From the NCBI GenBank assembly GCA_910576125.1, contig CAJTHM010000025.1, positions 1 through 64,000 on the forward strand: a stretch of 64,000 nucleotides of DNA, in the 5' to 3' direction. The position numbers and the translations under genes were made by a program. This document shows, in pieces, positions 44,228 to 53,674 of this stretch. The first letter of the stretch is position 1. The number at the start of each line of letters is the position of its first letter. The notes under the pieces are model-generated. The model worked only from the letters and a program-made list of their open reading frames with translations, was not told the origin of the DNA and ran no database searches. This DNA comes from Lachnospiraceae bacterium (GTDB taxonomy: Bacteria > Bacillota > Clostridia > Lachnospirales > Lachnospiraceae).

Positions 44228-44403
44228 TAGCTCAGCCTTGGCATATGCTTTGACCAGAAGTGGCAGCAGAATGCCCCGGTCTGCTGCTTTAGCTCCCGGC
44301 ACTGCTCCAGTATGTCAGCCGCCGTGTACCCTTTGCCCGCCAGGGCGAGCGTGCCATCGTCACCGCTCTCCGTCCCGATGGTCAGCCCGTTTATCATATC
44401 CAA
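44185..44403 (-). pseudogene. radical SAM protein fragment
   Basis: The minus-strand frame reads MDMINGLTIGTESGDDGTLALAGKGYTAADILEQCREL, the strand-helix region common in radical SAM enzymes after the cluster motif, then degenerates. The CxxxCxxC motif and the rest are absent. It overlaps the mosaic remnant on the other strand and lies directly after the FtsX gene end. Confidence 0.5.
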
Positions 44404-44443
44404 ACTTGTCCTCCCGGGCTGTTTCCTATTACTGCAATGGTTC

Positions 44444-47049
44444 CTATACTGTGTCGTCCTTGATTGCCTCTACAATGACATCATCCCTGATTTTCTTAGA
44501 TGCCAGCATATAAATTCCGTTGATCACAAGCAGCACCAGAACAATATACCCCATCAGCGCCCACACCGGGAATGCGTATAGGAATTCCATGACGGACACG
44601 CCCATCATATAGCACTGTGCGGCACATACAATGATAAGTAACGGAAAACCGATCAGTATCGGCCTGACTGACAGCAGAAACCCTTCCATCCCCAGTAGCC
44701 GCCGGATTCCCTTTTCATCCACGCCTGCCGAGCGGAGCATGGCAAATTCCTTCCGCCTCTGCCCTAAACTGTTCAGGATTGCTGAAAGCACCGAGGAAAT
44801 GCCCACAATCCCGAACAGCACCGCAAGGCTGCACACGACAAACATTGCCGCCCCTGTCATCCTCCCGCGGTTCCTCATCCGCTCCGTCTTACTGGAAGTC
44901 ATAAAATCGCTGCTGCCCAGATAGGCGCCGCATATCCTTTCCGCCTCGCCCTGGATTTCTTCATCCATTCCATCCGGCACAGCGTAATTTACATAGTTCC
45001 TGTAATTATAAACCTCCATCTCATCACTGAAATTCCCGATGATGGCATAATACTCCTCCATCGGCACGATAACAGGCAGCGTATAAAACGAAGGATCAAG
45101 CCCGATCTCCGGCATTGACGGAATCACTGCCGCAACATCCACGGCAAACTCATAGTCGCCCTGAGCATCATCCGAATACTTCTCTGTCAGCTCCATCCGC
45201 TGCCCCTGCCGGAGATTCAGATAAGGGACTGTTTCCTGCATTGCCTCATAATCCCTTGCACCGGGGTTCTTTGCCACACTGTTTACAATGATGGCGGAAG
45301 ATTCCGGTAAAGCCTCCATGCCCGCTTCCCGCAGAACGCTTTCATAGGCATCCTGCTCCATCCCCACCAGCACACAGGTTACACGGTAACGCCCGTCCCG
45401 CTCCACGATATAGCCGTCTGCGGCATCAAAGCCTCCCGCCTGCAGGAATTCTGCCGCCTGGTCACTCCCGGAAAGCCAGACAGCGCATTTCGCCCTTGCA
45501 TAAACAGATGTTTCCTGCACGCCCGGCATGGCTTTCAGTTCCGCAAGGAGCGCACCGTCTATCCGCTCCCCCGTCCCCAGCGTGATATTCACATCAAAAT
45601 GATTCATATTCTCCGCCTGCGCATTGCTGATATCGGAAGCCGTAAAGACTGCAAGGAACCCAAAGGCAAGGAGCATGCACAGGGAAAGCGTCACCATGCA
45701 GGTATGGTACAGTTTTTCCCCGCATTTACCGAGTTTGCCGCTATCTCCCCAAGGAATCCGAAATGTTTTGCCAATATGGGATGGCTCTTTGCTTTCTTCG
45801 ATGTGCGTCCCCACATTGCAATTCCGTACTGCTCCCCGCGCACTGCCTCTATGGGCAGAACCTTTGACATCTGTCTCGCCGGCCCGTGTGCGGCAAACAG
45901 GACCGTAACAAAGGAAAGCACTGCCGCCATGAGCGCCGCTGCCGGTGAAAAGGAAACCTCCATCCGGCTCCCGAACACCTCACTGATCATACCGGAATAG
46001 ACCGACAGGACACCGAAGGAAAACAGGTATCCCAGAATCATCGAAAGCAGGATCGGGATAACCGAGAGAATGCACGCCTCATAAATGACCGTCCTTCCTA
46101 TCTGCTTCGGCCCCGCCCCTACAGATTTCAGGATGCCGAGCTGATGGATCTTCTGTTTCGCCGAAATCCCGAAAGCGCCCCTTATGATATAGGCAAATAC
46201 CGCCATCGATGCGCCTGCCGCAAGCACAAGCCCCAGGAACAGCTTCGGCACATCACTCCGGAAAAAACTCCCAGGCGCATATACTCCATGCCATGCAAGC
46301 AGCGCGGCATGGTAGCGGCACGGGTAGTCCCCGTATTCATCCTTTGGAAGCCCTATTGCCTCCGCAATCTGCGGGACTGCCGTATATACTTTCCCCCTCC
46401 GCTCCATCTGGAGATAGACCGCCACCTCCCTTTCCGGCGAAAGCGCTTCCGGCTCCATAAAGCCATAGGCGAGGTATCCTTCATAGCCGGAGGAAACGGA
46501 CACATCCAGTTCCCCCACAATGGTCAGGCTGGCCGCATCCTTCTGCCGGTTTTCTTCCATGTGCGTCCGCACATTGCTGACCATTTCCACGGCGAGCGTG
46601 TCGCCAATGCCATATGCCGGGTTCTGCAGGAAGAAATCCTTGCTGACCGCCACCTCACCGGAAGCCTGCGGGACACGCCCCCGCAGGAGCATATTCTTCT
46701 CATACATGGCATCCCAATAGCCGCTGTCACAGTTCTGTATCAGCAGGCGGGGAAGCGCCGTCCCTTCCGGCAGGAACGCGGTCTGGTTGTCCCCTTTTAC
46801 AAACATGGCTTTTACACCCGCATTGTCCCTCACCATGCCAAGCCTGCCTGCCGGGACATCCATAAGCTCCGCATCCCAATCACCTCCAATATAAATTTCC
46901 TGCTGCACCATCTGGTTCCAGAAACTCTGTGCAAAAACAAATAATGTACATAAAAAAGTGGAAGCGATCAGAACCGCCACAATAATGGAAACTGAGGTGC
47001 GGCGGTTTTTACGCACCTGGTCTAAGCTGTATTCCCGTATGATGTTCAT
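44444..47049 (-). pseudogene. FtsX-like ABC permease (MacB type), frameshifted in an A-tract
   Basis: The intact protein would have ~865 residues: an N-terminal helix (RRTSVSIIVAVLIASTFLCTLFVFAQSF), a large external domain, three FtsX helices, then a second helix-domain-FtsX unit ending KIRDDVIVEAIKDDTV. The first frame (47049-45691) breaks after NSVNAGKNCTIPAW; the second (to 44444) resumes with LYHTCMVTLSLCMLLAFGFL. The break lies in GGGGAAAAACTG at ~45718-45727; with six A the frame would read AGKKLYHTCMV without interruption. GGGAGG precedes the ATG at 47049. It follows an ATPase gene and an RR-HK pair, so it was or is the permease of a peptide-resistance-type module. Confidence 0.82.
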
Positions 47050-47089
47050 GGCTATACCTCCCTGCCCGCCACTGCGGGCCTCCATGCAA

Positions 47090-47767
47090 TTACACCGCCT
47101 TATCCGAGACAATCTTCCCATCCTCTATCTTGATGATGCGGTCTGCTTCCAGTGCCACATTCTCATCATGGGTGACCAGCAGGATGGTCTGTTTATACTG
47201 GCGGTTGGACAGTTTCAGCAGGGAGACGATTTCCTCCGTATTCTTCCGGTCAAGGTTCCCTGTCGGCTCGTCCGCCAGCAGGATCGCGGGCTGGTAGATC
47301 AGGGCGCGCCCGATTGCCGCCCTCTGCTGCTGTCCCCCGGAAAGCTGCCCCGGCAGGTGTTCCAGCCTGTCACCCAGCCCTAATGTCCTTACGATATCGT
47401 CAAACCGTTCCTTACCCGGCTCCTTATTATCCAGGAGCATGGGCAGACAGATGTTCTTCTTCACACTGAGCGTGGGGATAAGGTTGTAAAACTGGTAGAT
47501 AAGCCCCACCTTGCGCCTGCGGTACTGCGCCAGCCGTTCCTCCCCAAATGTCGCTATGTCCACATCTTCCACAAATATCTTCCCGCCGTCAGGGCGGTCA
47601 ACGCCTCCCAGCAGATGGAGCAGCGTTGACTTGCCGGAGCCGGACGCCCCGATGATGGCAACGAACTGCCCCCTTTCCACCTGCAGGTCCACATGGTCTA
47701 AAGCCGTCACCATCGTCTGCCCCGATCCATACTGCCTGGTCAGCCCCTCGGTTCTTAAAATATCCAT
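47090..47767 (-). CDS. ABC transporter ATP-binding protein, MacB/LolD type
   Basis: 225 residues from the ATG at 47767 (MDILRTEGLTRQYGSG), with AGAGGTG upstream. Walker A GASGSGKST, Q-loop YQFYNLIP, signature LSGGQQQRAAIGRAL, Walker B ILLADEPTGNLD, and the H-loop VTHDENVALEADR. This is the ATPase partner of two-domain FtsX permeases that act in peptide-antibiotic resistance or envelope stress. The partner permease gene follows by 40 bp but is frameshifted; an RR-HK pair lies upstream on the same strand. Confidence 0.92.
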   Translation of the reverse strand: MDILRTEGLTRQYGSGQTMVTALDHVDLQVERGQFVAIIGASGSGKSTLLHLLGGVDRPDGGKIFVEDVDIATFGEERLAQYRRRKVGLIYQFYNLIPTLSVKKNICLPMLLDNKEPGKERFDDIVRTLGLGDRLEHLPGQLSGGQQQRAAIGRALIYQPAILLADEPTGNLDRKNTEEIVSLLKLSNRQYKQTILLVTHDENVALEADRIIKIEDGKIVSDKAV

Positions 47768-47851
47768 AAACAGCACCTCTCATTTCTCTGGATTCCGGAA
47801 GAACGCCGTATTTGCGTTCTTCTACATGAACTTCTTTTCATGTTACCGCCC

Positions 47852-49060
47852 TTATGTGCTAATTTGGTGACAATGGTAAAATTTAATATAGAATCCTGCG
47901 CCCCCTGTCTCTGTATTTTCTGCCGTGACCGTCCCGTTTTCTTTCTCAATGATGGATTTTGCCAGGGAAAGCCCGATTCCTGCACTGTCTTTGGAAGAGC
48001 CTGCGCCCCGGTAAAACCTCTCAAACAGGCGGGGAAGGTCTGCTTCGTCAAATCCCCCGCCGCTGTCCTGAATAACGATTTCCGTATAGATAGGATTGTC
48101 CCGGCAGACAATGCTGATATCTCCCCGCTCCGGCGTATGCTCCACGCAGTTTTTGATGATATTGCCGAACGCCTCGCTGCACCATCCGAAATCCCCGGAA
48201 AGCGAAATCCCGTCAGCGCCCTGTATCCCGAAGCATATCCCCTTTTCTTCCATCTGCCGGACAAAGGGCTGGACTGCATCCACCAGCACCTCCTCCAGGT
48301 CAAACTCTTTTTCTTCCAGCTTCAGCACGCCCGCGTCCAGCCTTGACAGGGTGAGCATGGAGCCGACCAGGCGCTGGAGGTGGCCGACCTGTCCTTCCAT
48401 CCGTATGATGTCCTGTTTTGTCTCTTCATCCCACGCTTTCTTTTTCAGCAGCGAAAGGGTAAGCCCTATGGATGCCGCCGGGGTCTTTAACTGGTGGGAC
48501 AGATCGGCCATGTTGTCCGCAAGGTTCTCCTTTGCCCTCTGCGCCTGCTCCCGTTCTTCCCGGAGAAGCACCACCGCTTTATAGATGCTGTCCTCCAGCG
48601 CGGAACCGGCATCATCTTTCATCAGGGTGTCGTACTGCCCTTCCATGATCCTGTCCAGATAGCCGGAAAGCGCCGCTGTCCGCTTCTCTGCCTCCTTCAT
48701 CCTGTGCCTCCAGTAAAGCCCAAAAGAAAACAGCATCACCGATATGATACAGAAAGGGATGGCATATGCCGCTGCCCCAAACCATGCCGGGACAAAAGAA
48801 TATGCATCCCTCCCATAACCGTACTGCCCTAAGATTTCTTCCCCCGCAGCCCTCAGGCCATCGCCGGACTTGTATAGATGCATGATATCGCCAAGCTGTT
48901 CCGGTGCAGCAATCCCCACAGCCCCGGCCATATCCGCAATACCGCTTCTGATGAATGTTTCTGACAGCTGCAGGATAACACCGCCTGCCAGAACGCACAG
49001 GCAGATGGAAAGCGCAATCCCGCATATTAAAATCCTGTTTCCCTTCTTTTTATCCCTCAT
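47852..49060 (-). CDS. sensor histidine kinase
   Basis: 402 residues from the ATG at 49060, which overlaps the stop of the response regulator gene. Two membrane helices enclose a ~65-residue external sensor, followed by a HAMP-like linker, H-box NMADLSHQLKTPA (~187), N-box NIIKNCVEHTP, G1 QDSGGGF, F-box LFERFYRG and G2 GIGLSLAKSI. All catalytic motifs are complete. With the response regulator, ATPase and FtsX permease it forms the standard RR-HK-ABC cassette used for antimicrobial-peptide sensing. Confidence 0.92.
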   Translation of the reverse strand: MRDKKKGNRILICGIALSICLCVLAGGVILQLSETFIRSGIADMAGAVGIAAPEQLGDIMHLYKSGDGLRAAGEEILGQYGYGRDAYSFVPAWFGAAAYAIPFCIISVMLFSFGLYWRHRMKEAEKRTAALSGYLDRIMEGQYDTLMKDDAGSALEDSIYKAVVLLREEREQAQRAKENLADNMADLSHQLKTPAASIGLTLSLLKKKAWDEETKQDIIRMEGQVGHLQRLVGSMLTLSRLDAGVLKLEEKEFDLEEVLVDAVQPFVRQMEEKGICFGIQGADGISLSGDFGWCSEAFGNIIKNCVEHTPERGDISIVCRDNPIYTEIVIQDSGGGFDEADLPRLFERFYRGAGSSKDSAGIGLSLAKSIIEKENGTVTAENTETGGAGFYIKFYHCHQIST

Positions 49061-49736
49061 AGTCCACCGCCTTATACCCAAATCCCCGGACGGTCAGGAG
49101 CATCTTCGGCATCTGCGGATGCTCCTCCACCTTCTGCCGCAGGCGCTTTACCAGCGTGGTAAGCGTATTGTCATTGACATAATTGCCGTCCACATCCCAC
49201 AGCTTTTCCAAAATCTGCTCACGGGTTATGGTCTGGTTCTTATGTTCCAGAAGCAGGAGGAGGAGCTGGTACTCATTCGGCGTCAGTTCTACCGGGCAGT
49301 CTTTTTTATAGACTTTGGATGTCTTTTTATTGATGCAGACATCCCCGCAGTAGAGGCTTCCGTCCTCCGGCCTGCGGTTCCTCACCCTGCGCAGCAGGGC
49401 CCGCATCCTTGACACAAGGACATCCATGCGGAAAGGCTTCGTCACATAGTCATCCGCCCCGATGGACAGCCCCTGCACCATGTCCCGCGCCCCGTCACGC
49501 ACCGTCAGCAGAATGACGGGAATGGCTGTATTTTCACTTAAGCTGCGGCAGAAAGCAAATCCGTCGCCATCCGGCAGGTTTATATCCAGCAGGCATAAAT
49601 CAATCCCGCTGTCCAGGTATTTCCGGGCCTGTGCGAGACTTAATGCGGCATACGGCGTGAAGCCCTCCGCCTGCAGGTTGCGGCAGAGGGTATCAGACAG
49701 TTCCGCGTTATCTTCAACCACCAGAATTTTATCCAT
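49050..49736 (-). CDS. OmpR family response regulator
   Basis: 228 residues. Receiver domain MDKILVVEDNAELSD with phosphoacceptor Asp in LCLLDINLPDGDG (~53), Thr in VILLTVRD and Lys in VTKPF. The C-terminal winged helix reads VELTPNEYQLLLLLLEHKNQTITREQILEKLW and NTLTTLVKRLRQKVEE, with a final RGFGYK. It is first in the RR-HK-ATPase-permease operon and most likely controls that operon. Confidence 0.94.
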   Translation of the reverse strand: MDKILVVEDNAELSDTLCRNLQAEGFTPYAALSLAQARKYLDSGIDLCLLDINLPDGDGFAFCRSLSENTAIPVILLTVRDGARDMVQGLSIGADDYVTKPFRMDVLVSRMRALLRRVRNRRPEDGSLYCGDVCINKKTSKVYKKDCPVELTPNEYQLLLLLLEHKNQTITREQILEKLWDVDGNYVNDNTLTTLVKRLRQKVEEHPQMPKMLLTVRGFGYKAVDYEG

Positions 49737-49829
49737 ACAAATTCCCCTTTCTTTGGGAGTATGGTTTTTATTATGCCACTGTCCGCCTTTATCTTCAACT
49801 TCTGTTTCAGGAACATTTTTTAATTCTTA

Positions 49830-49929
49830 GGAAATGTCGGAAAATAACTGATGCAACTTGTTTAGGAGAAAGCCCAGAAATACAACGAAAACGGCTATAA
49901 ACTTGCATCAGTTATTTGTAGACAATTCC
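49830..49929. repeat. MITE-like element C2, inverted relative to C1
   Basis: 100 bp with the same ~25-bp terminal inverted repeats as C1 and 95% identity to its reverse complement. It lies in the gap between the response regulator gene and the HD-domain gene. From 49930 to 50116 nothing else is recognised. Confidence 0.85.
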
Positions 49930-50116
49930 TTAGTATCGCTCTGTATCCTTCCCGTGACATTTACCTCACAACCTACACCCAGTCTGGAGGCCCGTATTGC
50001 ATCCCTTCCCCATACGATACAAGGAATCTAGTCGGATTTTCCATAGGGACGGTTTACCGCCTTGTCTTTCATCGTCTCTTCCCTCTCTTTTGATGTTACA
50101 GAACACGCTATATTGA

Positions 50117-50146
50117 TTGACAATCACAGAGCTATTCCAGTATAAT
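50117..50146 (+). promoter_or_regulatory. promoter of the HD-domain gene
   Basis: TTGACA (50117-50122), 18 bp, TATAAT (50141-50146). Its -10 box overlaps the ATG at 50145, which rules that codon out as the start. Confidence 0.75.
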
Positions 50147-50192
50147 GAATAAAACAGACAAAACCGCAGATATACAGGTGAAAGGAGTTAAA

Positions 50193-50792
50193 ATGGAGCT
50201 AAACATTCAGACCGCGGAAATGGCATTAAAGGAAGCTGCGCAGTCCAATCCGGGGGCATGGGTAGCCCATTCCCGGTATGTAGCCAAAGCCTGTAAAAAT
50301 ATTGCGTCACACTGTAAGGATTTATCTTCTGAACAGGCGTATCTTTTCGGGCTGTTACATGATATTGGACGTTATGCCGGAGTGAGTTCGGAAAGGCATT
50401 TGATAGACGGCTATCGTTACTGTATGGAGCGCGGGTGGGGAAAAGCTGCACAAATATGTATATCCCATGCATTTATGATACAGGATATTGATACTTCTAT
50501 CGGAGTGTTTGATGTCAGTGATGAGGATTACCTGTTTATGAAAAATTTTGTTGTAAATGCGGTATATGATGATTATGACCGTCTGGTACAGCTATGTGAC
50601 GCATTGGCTATGCCTACGGGATTCTGCCTTTTGGAAAAGAGATTTGTGGACGTGACAATACGGTACGGCGTCCATCCGGCGACAATAGACAGGTGGAAAA
50701 AAATTTTAGAGATTAAAGAACTGTTTGAAGAACAGATTGGCTGTTCTATTTATACTTTGCTTCCGGGCGTTGTGGAAAACAGCTTTCGTTAA
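50193..50792 (+). CDS. HD-domain phosphohydrolase
   Basis: 199 residues from the ATG at 50193 (MELNIQTAEM), with GAAAGGAG 5 nt upstream. HD motif: an N-terminal His (WVAHSRYVA), LLHDIGRYAG (HD pair), a later His (ICISHAF) and a downstream Asp in LVQLCDALA. HD proteins hydrolyse phosphate esters or nucleotides using a divalent metal; small stand-alone members in Firmicutes have no fixed substrate. Monocistronic, with its own promoter. From 50793 to 50991 no gene is recognised. Confidence 0.85.
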   Translation: MELNIQTAEMALKEAAQSNPGAWVAHSRYVAKACKNIASHCKDLSSEQAYLFGLLHDIGRYAGVSSERHLIDGYRYCMERGWGKAAQICISHAFMIQDIDTSIGVFDVSDEDYLFMKNFVVNAVYDDYDRLVQLCDALAMPTGFCLLEKRFVDVTIRYGVHPATIDRWKKILEIKELFEEQIGCSIYTLLPGVVENSFR

Positions 50793-50991
50793 GGGAGGGA
50801 TATTGCGTATTGCGAGGCAAGCGATTTTTGGGAAACTGCGGACAGCGATATTTAGAGCAGATTGCCCGCACAAGGGAATTTTGATTGCTTCAAATGAGCA
50901 CTACGATCAATACCACTTTCCTGATGCTGTCAAAACGCCGGGTTTCAGCTTTTCAATTTGTGCGGCGCTCAACTTTAGCGGCGAAAACGCA

Positions 50992-51606
50992 TCAGAGCAG
51001 CCTTAAAAGCTGTACCAGCTCATGCGACTCGTCCGCATCTGATGCGGTCTGTCTGGTATCAAACTGAGAGAAACGATTATCACGGTAAAATGATAATAGC
51101 TTTTCCTCTTTTTCCGCTTCCAAGAATGTTACTATGCCTCCGCCCAAATACTGTATCTCTTTAATTTTGTCCCATGCAAGTTTCAGAAGTTCTGCCCTCG
51201 TGATTTCTGTTCCGCCACTCTCCGAGAAATTTTTCCCAAGTTGTGCAATCAGATATGCCGACATGGTATAGGTATCCGATTTTTCATCCAACTCACTAAT
51301 TCGCAACAGCTTTCTTTTCATGGTATTGCTCACTGTTTCACCCCTTACCGTCAATGGTTTTAATGCAAGGGTAAAATATCCAAGCAATCTGACATCCTCT
51401 GCTGAAACTACAAGATATGTAACAGACTGGTTCTTTTTCGTGAACTCTATGGCACTTTTTTTCAAAAAATGTTCCACGTCCTTATTCTTCGGACTGGAAA
51501 AAACGGAAAGCAACTCAACCAATGCTGGCTCTCCGGCTTCTTCATCATTCCCCAATGCCAAATACTCACGGATATTGACTGAAAAGAATTTATCATTTCC
51601 TGGCAT
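50992..51606 (-). CDS. GNAT-fold acetyltransferase, probable toxin of a type II toxin-antitoxin pair
   Basis: 204 residues. The core reads YLVVSAEDVRLLGYFTLALKPLTV (strand with the GNAT bulge), SAYLIAQLGKNFSE (acetyl-CoA-binding turn region) and GGGIVTFLEAEKEEKLLSFYRDNRFSQF, matching GNAT proteins that accompany small antitoxins in Clostridia. Its ATG overlaps the antitoxin gene by 14 bp. Known GNAT toxins acetylate aminoacyl-tRNA and stop translation; that activity here is inference. Confidence 0.75.
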   Translation of the reverse strand: MPGNDKFFSVNIREYLALGNDEEAGEPALVELLSVFSSPKNKDVEHFLKKSAIEFTKKNQSVTYLVVSAEDVRLLGYFTLALKPLTVRGETVSNTMKRKLLRISELDEKSDTYTMSAYLIAQLGKNFSESGGTEITRAELLKLAWDKIKEIQYLGGGIVTFLEAEKEEKLLSFYRDNRFSQFDTRQTASDADESHELVQLLRLL

Positions 51607-51799
51607 TTTCCTTCTCCTTTATTTTCATCTTCCGCAGCCGCATCATTTCCCTCAATTCAGGTTCTCCCTTTATCTCTCTCGCAGCCACAGATATATGAAC
51701 AGGACGGTTCTTGGCAGATTCTTCAATCGCATTAACAAACATCTCCACCTGTTCCTTGCCGGAAATGACAAAATTCTTTGTGATACTTGAAGTTGCCAT
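51593..51799 (-). CDS. small antitoxin-like protein paired with the GNAT gene
   Basis: 68 residues from the ATG at 51799 (MATSSITKNFVISG), with AAAGGAGGTG 6 nt upstream. The N-terminal strand plus helix (SGKEQVEMFVNAIEES) and charged tail (RKMKIKEKENARK) are typical of small antitoxins encoded directly before GNAT toxins in this group. Overlapping stop and start indicate translational coupling. No clear HTH or RHH can be proved by eye. Confidence 0.65.
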   Translation of the reverse strand: MATSSITKNFVISGKEQVEMFVNAIEESAKNRPVHISVAAREIKGEPELREMMRLRKMKIKEKENARK

Positions 51800-51928
51800 G
51801 ATATACACCTCCTTTGTTAGTATGGTTCTTCCGCTATAATTCATACTTTTCTATCTCTATTTTATTATCTTATATCGGTTAATGCAACAAAACATTTTAT
51901 GAATTTTTTATAACTTATTTTCCGCTTG

Positions 51929-52683
51929 CTATCCCGCCAAAACAGAGTTAAGATACGACACCACAGAGAGGAGGGATTGGAGCATGTCAAGGAGCGTCTC
52001 GTAGCGCCCCTGCTCTTTTTTCAGCTTTTCCTCTATGATGGATTTATCCCGCAGCACTTCCGTCTGCCCTACCCCTGCCGCACCGAGGCCGAGGATTGCC
52101 GCTGCTTCCCGGAGCGTCCCCTCCGGGACATCGAAAACGGCGTGGAGGACCTTCTGCGCATCGTGTGTATCTGTCCGAGCCACTCCACATAGGGAGCGCA
52201 GCCCCTCGTGACATAGCGGAACCGGGGATCAATCCTTTCATTCCGCAGTTTGCCCGTGGAGGCATAGGCTTTGGGGTGCTGCACCTGCGCACGGATGCCA
52301 AGCTGGGGCGTTTCAAAGGACAGCCCCATTTTGCCCCTCTGCGTCACTCCAAGGCCGCAGAAATTATTCTGCGGAAGAGTGACCGCAGAGCCTTCCCCGA
52401 TGATGTGCGTATCTACGATATGCCCCACCGCCACAAGGCTGAAAATAATGACCTTCTTGAAGATGCTCATCCATCTTCTTATAGATGCTGTATGTCTCCC
52501 CGCCGTGCAGAACACGTTCTTATGCTTGCTAGTCTCGATATAGATGATATCGTCCACCCGCAGGCGCACGTTCCCCTCCACGAAGCCGAACTCCACCACA
52601 CGCTCCTCACGCAGAATGTCCTCCACGCACTCCGACAGCGTCTGTTCCAGGTCATCCTTTAACAAGAAACGGCTGGCTTTCAC
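51929..52683 (-). pseudogene. remnants: LytTR response-regulator fragment and unidentified coding fragments
   Basis: At 52683-52453 the minus strand reads FLLKDDLEQTLSECVEDILRE then GNVRLRVDDIIYIETSKHKNVFCTA, the end of a receiver and start of a LytTR DNA-binding domain (AgrA/LytR type); TYSIYKKMDE continues in another frame. The receiver and the last LytTR strands are missing. From ~52450 to 52070 a second coding-like stretch (KAYASTGKLRNERIDPRFRYVTRG) and from 52183 to 51929 a third (SIIEEKLKKEQGRYETLLDMLQSLL) are in different frames and not recognised. Plus-strand ORFs here appear to be shadows. Confidence 0.5.
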
Positions 52684-52695
52684 CTTAATAGACAG

Positions 52696-52729
52696 ACCGC
52701 CGCATATGGCGGTTTGCCATAGCGGCGGT
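52696..52729. repeat. GC-rich hairpin, second copy of the 39.78-kb hairpin
   Basis: ACCGCCGCATATGGC faces GCCATAGCGGCGGT, followed on the plus strand by TAGCTTTTG. It shares both arms with the terminator at 39780-39817. It lies just upstream of the LytTR fragment and after the lipoprotein gene. Confidence 0.6.
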
Positions 52730-52805
52730 TAGCTTTTGTGTATTTCTTTAGTTTGCTTACATCAAAGCAAATTTCTCATTACGGAAATGTAAGCATCCGA
52801 AATGA

Positions 52806-53561
52806 TCAGTTTTCCTCAGTAGCATAATCAGCGGAAGCTGTGGGCTTATTTGCCTGCAGCAGTAATTGTGCATCACTTTCTGAAATGGTTTCTATTTCTG
52901 TGATGTTATGGTTTCCGTCTCGGCTGACAGAAAGACATATTCCCTTTTCATCCGTGTAATAAACAATAGCCCTTTCGCTATCAATCAGTATCTTAATCTC
53001 ATTACCGCCATAAAACCAGCGGCCATACTCGCCGTCAAAGGATACACCATACTCTTCATACTCCTTTAACGACTCTCCGTTGCTCTTCCCTGTTTCGGCT
53101 GCCATTGCTGCATTTGGTTCCGTACTGATAGACATATCCTTAAAATGCTCCTGCTTCTGCGTATGACGGTCATATACTTCCTGAGAGCATTCTTCGATAC
53201 CGACAAGGTTATTGTCTGCGTCACGCTTCGCTTCAATATCCACCGTCCCCGTAAAGAAATTCGTAAAGCTCGCCCCTGCTGCCGAATCATTGAAGAAACG
53301 CACGATGTTCCCATTGTAGGTATAGCAACCCGTCTTTTCATCATAGGACAGCCCATATGCTTCATATACAGACCAGTCCACGCTGCCGGGAATTTCCGCC
53401 GCAGACGAATCCTCTACCATTCCAGTGTCATATGCAGGTATTGCAGACAGCAAAGTTCCATTCTGAACGCTTGCGGCTGCATTTCCCGCACAGCCCGTAA
53501 GCATACATATACTAATCAGGACAGATGCGGATAAAATCCTTTTTATCATTTTTAATTTCAT
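52806..53561 (-). CDS. lipoprotein of unknown function next to the VanRS-like pair
   Basis: 251 residues. Signal peptide with lipobox MLTGCAG (Cys ~24). The mature part holds two similar ~60-residue units: VYEAYGLSYDEKTGCYTYNGNIVRFFND and YEEYGVSFDGEYGRWFYGGNEIKILID, each followed by a short beta hairpin, so it is an internal duplication. GAGGAGAAC precedes the ATG. It lies downstream of the RR-HK pair on the same strand; a sequence resembling the RR binding site stands between them, so it is a likely target. An inverted repeat TTGATA/TATCAA (53581-53601) also precedes the gene. Function unknown. Confidence 0.78.
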   Translation of the reverse strand: MKLKMIKRILSASVLISICMLTGCAGNAAASVQNGTLLSAIPAYDTGMVEDSSAAEIPGSVDWSVYEAYGLSYDEKTGCYTYNGNIVRFFNDSAAGASFTNFFTGTVDIEAKRDADNNLVGIEECSQEVYDRHTQKQEHFKDMSISTEPNAAMAAETGKSNGESLKEYEEYGVSFDGEYGRWFYGGNEIKILIDSERAIVYYTDEKGICLSVSRDGNHNITEIETISESDAQLLLQANKPTASADYATEEN

Positions 53562-53631
53562 TTGAAGTTCTCCTCTCTTTTTGATAGTTCTATCTTATCA
53601 AAAGTATTTGGAGTTTCCTTGTGGACTTTAT

Positions 53632-53650
53632 GTGTTTTGTGTGAAGTTTC
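53632..53650 (-). promoter_or_regulatory. putative response-regulator site upstream of the lipoprotein gene
   Basis: On the minus strand GAAACTTCACACAAAACAC. It matches the direct-repeat site in the RR-HK promoter (about 19 of 24 positions over the extended site) and keeps the 11-bp period. Confidence 0.45.
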
Positions 53651-53674
53651 CCACAAAAGAAGGCGGCAGGCAAA

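Noticed and set aside
52096..52662. 188-codon plus-strand ORF across the LytTR remnant
   Set aside because: The minus strand carries recognisable LytTR sequence; the plus-strand ORF has no motif or ribosome site.
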